Shown: positions 22,427 to 27,134 of the stretch, piece by piece | Position numbering within the stretch: the stretch's first letter is position 1 | Layout: every line of letters starts with the position of its first letter | Source: an uncultured Treponema sp. | Lineage (GTDB): Bacteria > Spirochaetota > Spirochaetia > Treponematales > Treponemataceae | Length of the DNA: 27,134 nt | Direction: 5' to 3' | Assembly: GCA_937892225.1 (NCBI GenBank) | Contig: CALAUH010000087.1 | Span: forward strand, 1 to 27,134 | Made by a program: the position numbers and the translations under genes | The notes under the pieces: generated by a model | The model's database searches: none | Seen by the model: only the letters and a program-made list of their open reading frames with translations | What the model was told of the DNA's origin: nothing

Positions 22427-22432
22427 AATATT

Positions 22433-23122
22433 TTATTTTGCAAAGAATAATTTTGATAATGTCATTGGATCAATGTATTTACCGTCTTTGTAAACACGCA
22501 TATTTCCTGAAGCAATTTCATCAATAAGCATTACTGAACCGTCTGGAGCATAACCAAATTCAAATTTGATATCATACATATCAAGACCTTTTTCTTTAAG
22601 ATCATCTGCAACTATTTTTGTAATTGCCTGTGTCTGAGCTTTGATTGCATCATACTGTTCTGCAGTCATAATTTTAAGGTCTACAAGAGCATCTTTTGTT
22701 ACAAGAGGATCGCCTTTTTCATCATTTTTGAAAGTCATTTCTACATATGCTGGTAAATCTGCACCTTCTGCAATATATTCACCATAACGTCTAAAGAAAC
22801 TACCTACAGCTTTGTAGCGACAGATTACTTCAAGTCCATGACCAAAAACTTTAGCAGGAAGAACTTCCATTGTTGTATCGTCAAAGTTAGCTTTTACGAA
22901 GTGAGTTTTAATTCCGGCAGCATTAATTTTTTTGAAGAAATAATCTGTCATACGAAGATTAACATCACCTACACCTTCAATTGTTAATCCAACAGAATTT
23001 TCTCCTGGATCAAAAACACCATCTTTTCCAGTACAATCATCTTTAAATTTTAAAAGATAATTTCCATTGTCCAAAGCAAATACATCTTTTGTTTTTCCTT
23101 TGTATACAAGTTTGTTAGCCAT
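22433..23122 (-). CDS. purC: Phosphoribosylaminoimidazole-succinocarboxamide synthase (SAICAR synthase)
   Basis: PurC joins aspartate to CAIR using ATP in de novo purine synthesis, producing SAICAR in the cytoplasm. The 229-residue length is normal for the stand-alone bacterial form. Motifs: KLVYKGKTKDVFAL (4-17, ATP-binding start), LLKFKDDCTGKDG, VKANFDDTTMEVLPAKVFGH, GLEVICRYKAVGSFFRRYGE (96-115), and the metal-site stretch MLIDEIASGNMRVY near the C-terminus. An AGGAG ribosome binding site lies eight bases before the ATG and a promoter precedes it. No other pur gene is nearby; its only partner is the downstream esterase gene. Confidence 0.96.
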   Translation of the reverse strand: MANKLVYKGKTKDVFALDNGNYLLKFKDDCTGKDGVFDPGENSVGLTIEGVGDVNLRMTDYFFKKINAAGIKTHFVKANFDDTTMEVLPAKVFGHGLEVICRYKAVGSFFRRYGEYIAEGADLPAYVEMTFKNDEKGDPLVTKDALVDLKIMTAEQYDAIKAQTQAITKIVADDLKEKGLDMYDIKFEFGYAPDGSVMLIDEIASGNMRVYKDGKYIDPMTLSKLFFAK

Positions 23123-23154
23123 TTTAAATACTCCTCGTCATTTCTGACAACAAT

Positions 23155-23184
23155 GTTATATCATATTTTTTAGTATTTTTTCAA
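23155..23184 (-). promoter_or_regulatory. Promoter of purC
   Basis: On the minus strand TTGAAA (23179-23184) and TATAAC (23155-23160) are 18 bp apart, each one mismatch from consensus. The expected start is near 23148, 26 bp before the purC ATG. I saw no purine riboswitch-like structure in this short leader. Confidence 0.55.
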
Positions 23185-23218
23185 TAAAATTCATTTACTT
23201 TCCATATAATATAATCAT

Positions 23219-24652
23219 CTAATCAATAAATTCTACAGGTTCATATTCAATTCGAATTTCTGGCAATTCTTTTATTTCTGTATAAGAACTATTCATCCAG
23301 TCTTCTTCTCCAGGATGATTCATACCATCTGCAGGTGGAGCAAAAAATCTAATTTTAAGATTTGTATTTTTTTTAATTTTTCTATCAAAGAAATAAGACA
23401 TAAAATCAATTTTCAAAACCCCAGGCTTTTTATAATACCAATACCCGTCTATTTCTATCATCAAATTTTGATTTCTTAATTCACCATTAAAAAAGATTTC
23501 TGCATAACAAGGATTCTTTTCTATTAAACAAGGAATTTCAAAGCCAGTTGCATCTTCTGAATTTGACCAGCGTAACTTTAAAGGAAGCTTGCATTCTTCC
23601 TGCTCAACAATCTTCTGGCTGAAAAATGGTTTGAATAATTTTTCCCGATATGATGATAATAACGGCTGTTCAATTCCAACCTGATTATTATTAGGATCAG
23701 TTATTTCAAGTCCAAGTCTTCCATCATCTCTAAACTGATATAACGTAAATGCAGAAAGCCATTTTTCTTTATCTTTTTCTACAAGTTCCATAAATCGTGT
23801 CATAATTTCTGCCTGTTTATATGGACCAGTTACATCACCATCAGCATTTAATTCAGAAAGAACCATCGGTTTATCCTGTCCGGTTATTTCCTTTAAACGA
23901 AGCCATGTATTTTTAGCTTTTTCATAAACTTTTTTTACACTGTAACATGCATGACTGTTTGTTTTACAAGTTAAATCTACAGGCCATCCCCAGTTCAAAG
24001 AAAGATATTGATCTCCAGACCATATATCAGCCTGTTTATGTGCTTCTAAAAAAATATCTTCCATTTCTAATTTACCTGTTTCTTCCTGCCACATACCGGC
24101 GCACAAAATCATCAGAACATTAGGAGCGTACTTATGCATTACTTTACAAACCATTACAAAAAATTCTGCAATCTTTTCATAGGATGCTCTTTTTGTATAA
24201 CAGAACCAGTCGCCTGTACATTCATGATTTACTCGTAAAAAAACACGTCCATATGGCTGCAAATCTTTTGCAATCGGAATAATATCTTCTTCAGTCAAAT
24301 TTGGATCTATTGTTAAAGTTAAAACAACATCCATACCATGCTGACGAATTTCTTTCATGAAATTAAAAGGTTCTCCATCCGTCATTCCTAAAGTTCCACC
24401 AAGATATGGAAAATAATTTTCGTAAGGATAACTCCATGGATCAACAGGACCATCTGTTTCAAAAGCATTACACGCTCTTTTCGGCCAGGTTTTATCTTTC
24501 GGATAATAAGTGTACATCAAACTGATTCCACGATGTACTTTTTTCATTTTCTGTAAAATATAGTCTTGATTTACATAAAGACCTCTTTCACTACCATCAC
24601 CTAAATCTAAAGCGCAGTCTGCACCAGTTAATAAAATTTTTCTTGTTTCCAT
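23219..24652 (-). CDS. Clan GH-A-type glycoside hydrolase (GH26-like barrel), cytoplasmic
   Basis: A 477-residue protein with no signal peptide. The N-terminal 330 residues look like a (beta/alpha)8 barrel: GMDVVLTLTIDPNLTEEDI (106-124), the acid/base candidate FLRVNHECTGDWF (138-150; H143, E144), NVLMILCAGMWQ (178-189), DIWSGDQYLSLNWGWP (209-224), and the nucleophile candidate KPMVLSELNADGD (261-273; E267), followed by LSAFTLYQFRDDGRLGLEI. The H-E-x-x-G-D-W-F pattern resembles GH26 mannanases and related families. The C-terminal 140 residues look like a beta-sandwich and end GMNHPGEEDWMNSSY. I cannot name the family or substrate. There is no ribosome binding site before the ATG; a TATAAT lies immediately upstream but too close to serve this start. 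Confidence 0.7.
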   Translation of the reverse strand: METRKILLTGADCALDLGDGSERGLYVNQDYILQKMKKVHRGISLMYTYYPKDKTWPKRACNAFETDGPVDPWSYPYENYFPYLGGTLGMTDGEPFNFMKEIRQHGMDVVLTLTIDPNLTEEDIIPIAKDLQPYGRVFLRVNHECTGDWFCYTKRASYEKIAEFFVMVCKVMHKYAPNVLMILCAGMWQEETGKLEMEDIFLEAHKQADIWSGDQYLSLNWGWPVDLTCKTNSHACYSVKKVYEKAKNTWLRLKEITGQDKPMVLSELNADGDVTGPYKQAEIMTRFMELVEKDKEKWLSAFTLYQFRDDGRLGLEITDPNNNQVGIEQPLLSSYREKLFKPFFSQKIVEQEECKLPLKLRWSNSEDATGFEIPCLIEKNPCYAEIFFNGELRNQNLMIEIDGYWYYKKPGVLKIDFMSYFFDRKIKKNTNLKIRFFAPPADGMNHPGEEDWMNSSYTEIKELPEIRIEYEPVEFID

Positions 24653-24757
24653 AATTATATGCTATTAAATATATATAAATATGAATAGATAAATACTTCA
24701 TAAATTTAGAAAAAATCTCTATTTTTTTAAAAATATTATTTAATCATCTATATATAT

Positions 24758-24784
24758 TTGATATTATTAGCAAAATTTTATAAA
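24758..24784 (+). promoter_or_regulatory. Possible promoter of the decarboxylase gene
   Basis: TTGATA (24758-24763) and TATAAA (24779-24784) are 15 bp apart, a little short. The AT-rich region around it makes chance matches likely. Confidence 0.35.
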
Positions 24785-24799
24785 AAAAGAGGTGTTTAT

Positions 24800-25969
24800 A
24801 TGTTTGACAGAGCACAATATATTAGTGATAAAGATTGGACAAGATTTTTAGATTTTTCTAAAAATTTAGAAACCCCAAATATCGTAATTAATTTAAACAC
24901 AGTAAAACACAATTTTATCCGCTTAAGAGATTCTTTTCCTTATGCAAAAATTTTTTATGCAATAAAGGCAAATCCAGGAGAACCAATTTTACAGATGCTT
25001 TCTGAAATGGGCTCTTGTTTTGATATTGCTTCCAGATATGAATTAGATTTAATAAAAAAATTCAACGTTACATCAGACAGAATCAGTTATGGAAATACAA
25101 TCAAAAAACCAAAGGATATAAAATATTTCTTTGAAAATGGTGTCCGCATGTTCGCAACAGACAGTAAAGATGATTTAAAAGCTATTGCAGAAAATGCTCC
25201 TGGTTCAAAAGTATACGTCAGAATCCTTGTAGAAAATTCTGCAACTGCAGACTGGCCTTTATCCAGAAAATTCGGTTGCCATCCAGATATGGCATACGAT
25301 CTTTTAGTTTTAGCAAGAGATTTAGGATTAACACCATACGGAATCAGTTTCCACGTCGGCAGCCAGCAGCGTGATATTGGTCAGTGGAACGATGCAATTG
25401 CAAAAACAAAATATCTTTTTAATTCATTAGAAGAGGAAGAAGGTATAAAACTCCAGATGATAGATATGGGTGGTGGATTCCCTGCAAGTTATATTGATCC
25501 AACAAATGATTTAAAAGAATATGCTTCGGAAATCACAAGATATATTCAGGAAGATTTTGGAGAAGACATTCCTGAAATCATCTTAGAGCCAGGCCGTTCT
25601 TTAGTCGGCGACAGTGGAATCTTAACAACAGAAGTAATTCTTACTTCAAGAAAAAATAATACTGCTTTATCACGATGGGTTTATGTAGACGCCGGAAAAT
25701 TCAACGGACTTATTGAAACTTTAGACGAATCAATCAAATATCCTGTAATCACAAGTAAAGATAAACCTGGAGAAAAAGAAGGTGAAGTAATAATTGCAGG
25801 ACCGACTTGCGACAGTATGGATATTATGTACGAAAATACAAAATACAAACTTCCTATTTCTTTAAAACAGGGTGATAAAATCTACTGGCTTTCTACAGGA
25901 GCGTATACTTCGACATATGCATCGGTTGCTTTTAATGGATTTCCGCCAATAAAAACATATTTTATGTAG
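24800..25969 (+). CDS. Fold-III PLP-dependent ornithine/lysine-type decarboxylase
   Basis: A 389-residue alanine-racemase-fold (group IV) decarboxylase related to eukaryotic-type ornithine decarboxylase, diaminopimelate decarboxylase and bacterial lysine/ornithine decarboxylases. Motifs: PLP lysine in FYAIKANPG (52-60; K56), GSCFDIASRYELDLI (71-85), FHVGSQ (184-189), MGGGFP (223-228), LEPGRSLVGDSG (262-273), GPTCDSMD (334-341; C337), and GAYTSTY (367-373). The GPTCDS.D cysteine is the active-site cysteine of ornithine decarboxylases and argues against diaminopimelate decarboxylase. The product would be putrescine or cadaverine for polyamine synthesis. The start is the ATG at 24800, with AGAGGTG six to seven bases upstream; an in-frame TTG at 24758 would add 14 unlikely residues. 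No terminator is seen before ppdK. Confidence 0.9.
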   Translation: MFDRAQYISDKDWTRFLDFSKNLETPNIVINLNTVKHNFIRLRDSFPYAKIFYAIKANPGEPILQMLSEMGSCFDIASRYELDLIKKFNVTSDRISYGNTIKKPKDIKYFFENGVRMFATDSKDDLKAIAENAPGSKVYVRILVENSATADWPLSRKFGCHPDMAYDLLVLARDLGLTPYGISFHVGSQQRDIGQWNDAIAKTKYLFNSLEEEEGIKLQMIDMGGGFPASYIDPTNDLKEYASEITRYIQEDFGEDIPEIILEPGRSLVGDSGILTTEVILTSRKNNTALSRWVYVDAGKFNGLIETLDESIKYPVITSKDKPGEKEGEVIIAGPTCDSMDIMYENTKYKLPISLKQGDKIYWLSTGAYTSTYASVAFNGFPPIKTYFM

Positions 25970-25988
25970 CAACTTAATTTTTCTAACA

Positions 25989-26017
25989 TTGACGATATTC
26001 CTAATACTTTGTAAAAT
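25989..26017 (+). promoter_or_regulatory. Promoter of ppdK
   Basis: TTGACG (25989-25994) and TAAAAT (26012-26017), each one mismatch from consensus, are spaced by exactly 17 bp. The expected start is about 26024, giving a leader of about 40 bases with GGAG before the ATG. Confidence 0.65.
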
Positions 26018-26064
26018 GATATATTATTCTTTAGTAAAAAAAATTAATATATGGAGTAAAATCA

Positions 26065-27134
26065 ATGGCTAAAACAAAGTATGTTTACTTTTTTGGTAAC
26101 GGCGATGCAGATGGTGATGAATCAATGCGCGCTGAACTCGGTGGAAAAGGTGCTAACCTTGCTCAGATGGCAAAGAAACCTTTAAGTCTTCCTGTTCCTG
26201 CAGGATTTACAATTTCAACAGATGTTTGTCAGGAATTCTATAAGTTAGGACGCAAATATCCTGCTGGATTGGACAAGGAAGTTGATGAGTACTTAGCTCG
26301 TCTTGAAAAAACAATGGGCAAAAAACTCGGTGATGATGATGATCCACTTTTAGTATCAGTTCGTTCTGGTGCTGCAATCTCAATGCCTGGTATGATGGAT
26401 ACAATCTTAAACCTTGGTCTTAACGACAAATCTGTAATGGGATTGGCTAACAAAACAGGAAACGAAAGATTTGCTTGGGATGCTTACCGCCGCTTTATTC
26501 AGATGTTCGGTGATGTTGCAATGGGTGTTGAACACGCTAAATTCGAAGCAATCATCGACGAAGTAAAAGCAATTCGTGGTGTTAAAGAAGATACAGAACT
26601 TAACACAGATGAATTGAAAAAAATCGTAGAAAAATACAAGAAACTTTATAAGAAAGAAAAGGGTTCTGACTTCCCTCAGGATCCAAAAGAACAGATGTGG
26701 GGTGCTATCGGTGCTGTATTCGGTTCTTGGATGAACCCACGTGCTATTAAATACCGCCAGTTAAACAACATCAAAGAAGGAACTTTAAAAGGAACTGCTG
26801 TAACTGTAATGGCTATGGTATTCGGTAATAAAGGTGATACTTCTGGTACTGGTGTTTGTTTCTCTCGTGATCCTTCAACAGGTAAAAACGAATTCATGGG
26901 TGAATACTTAATGAATGCACAGGGAGAAGACGTTGTTGCTGGTATTCGTACACCACAGAAACTTTCTCAGCTTGCTGATACAAACAAAGCAATTTATGAC
27001 GAACTCTGCAATATCCGTAATCGTCTTGAAAAACACTATCACGATATGCAGGATATGGAATTCACAGTAGAAGAAGGAAAACTTTACATGTTACAGTGTC
27101 GTAACGGTAAACGTACTGGTGCTGCTGCTGTTAA
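26065..27134 (+). CDS. ppdK: Pyruvate phosphate dikinase, N-terminal part (runs off the right edge)
   Basis: PPDK interconverts pyruvate, ATP and phosphate with phosphoenolpyruvate, AMP and pyrophosphate; in anaerobes it often works in the glycolytic direction. About 356 residues are visible, covering the ATP-grasp nucleotide-binding region. Translated by hand: ELGGKGANLAQMAK (about 25-38), LPVPAGFTISTDVCQEFY, VSVRSGAAISMPGMMDTILN (the ATP-binding stretch), FGDVAMGVEH, GTGVCFSRDPSTGKNEFMGE and LYMLQCRNGKRTGAAAV near the cut. Most PPDKs have Thr where this has Cys in LQ-C-RNGKRT. The phosphohistidine and pyruvate domains lie outside the window. GGAG sits about nine bases before the ATG. Codon choice is visibly less AT-skewed than in neighbours, consistent with a highly expressed core-metabolism gene. 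Confidence 0.95.
   Translation, partial: MAKTKYVYFFGNGDADGDESMRAELGGKGANLAQMAKKPLSLPVPAGFTISTDVCQEFYKLGRKYPAGLDKEVDEYLARLEKTMGKKLGDDDDPLLVSVRSGAAISMPGMMDTILNLGLNDKSVMGLANKTGNERFAWDAYRRFIQMFGDVAMGVEHAKFEAIIDEVKAIRGVKEDTELNTDELKKIVEKYKKLYKKEKGSDFPQDPKEQMWGAIGAVFGSWMNPRAIKYRQLNNIKEGTLKGTAVTVMAMVFGNKGDTSGTGVCFSRDPSTGKNEFMGEYLMNAQGEDVVAGIRTPQKLSQLADTNKAIYDELCNIRNRLEKHYHDMQDMEFTVEEGKLYMLQCRNGKRTGAAAV

Noticed and set aside
24655..24660. TATAAT immediately before the clan-A glycosidase ATG as its promoter
   Set aside because: Only one base separates it from the ATG, so transcription would begin inside the gene and no nearby in-frame ATG could rescue the start.
24758..24799. N-terminal extension of the decarboxylase from an in-frame TTG
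   Set aside because: No ribosome binding site precedes it, while the ATG at 24800 has AGAGGTG at the right distance and opens directly on a normal family N-terminus.
26207..26897. Minus-strand open frames inside ppdK
   Set aside because: Antisense to a strongly conserved enzyme; caused by its less AT-rich codon usage.

Overview
The window is strongly AT-rich and fits a host-associated spirochaete, most likely a gut or rumen Treponema. The evidence is indirect. There are two large methyl-accepting chemotaxis proteins, lipoproteins with relaxed spirochaete-like lipoboxes (Phe at -3), a secreted bacterial serpin, a fold-III ornithine-type decarboxylase, pyruvate phosphate dikinase, and a plant-polysaccharide gene set. 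No rRNA, tRNA, CRISPR, transposase or phage gene was seen. The species call is inference.

Layout. 1-5037 (minus) is a tight gene chain: LURP-one-related protein, DUF1846 protein, a DUF1680 beta-L-arabinofuranosidase (GH127/GH146 type), and a DUF2400/TIGR02757 protein cut by the left edge. 5135-8365 (plus) holds a membrane-anchored FMN_bind-like protein overlapping queH, a 9-copy 11-bp AT repeat, a histidine phosphatase, a Tyr-rich lipoprotein with a strong terminator, and an unrecognised 217-aa protein. 8366-14033 holds two chemoreceptors in opposite orientation flanking a 48-aa Cys-rich membrane microprotein and a serpin. 14030-19211 (minus) is an LplB/LplC/solute-binding-protein ABC importer operon, a terminator, and a GH39 beta-xylosidase. 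19419-20765 (plus) is a MATE exporter. 20768-24652 (minus) holds a two-domain alpha/beta-hydrolase esterase, purC and a clan-A-type glycosidase. 24800-27134 (plus) holds the decarboxylase and the start of ppdK, which runs off the right edge.

How it fits together. The importer (a lipoprotein receptor and two permeases, no ATPase) probably brings in short xylan- or arabinoxylan-derived oligosaccharides. The GH39, DUF1680, clan-A and esterase proteins all lack signal peptides, so final breakdown would occur in the cytoplasm. The importer has a clear promoter, two LacI-type operator-like palindromes and a terminator-like hairpin in its leader, which suggests substrate-controlled transcription.

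The most notable non-coding signals are promoters whose -10 box sits about 6 bp before the start codon of genes without a Shine-Dalgarno (leaderless mRNAs), the 11-bp helical-period repeat, and the importer leader. No wholly new defence or mobile system was seen. Candidates for new biology are the regulatory layout, the esterase pseudo-domain, and the small or unknown proteins.
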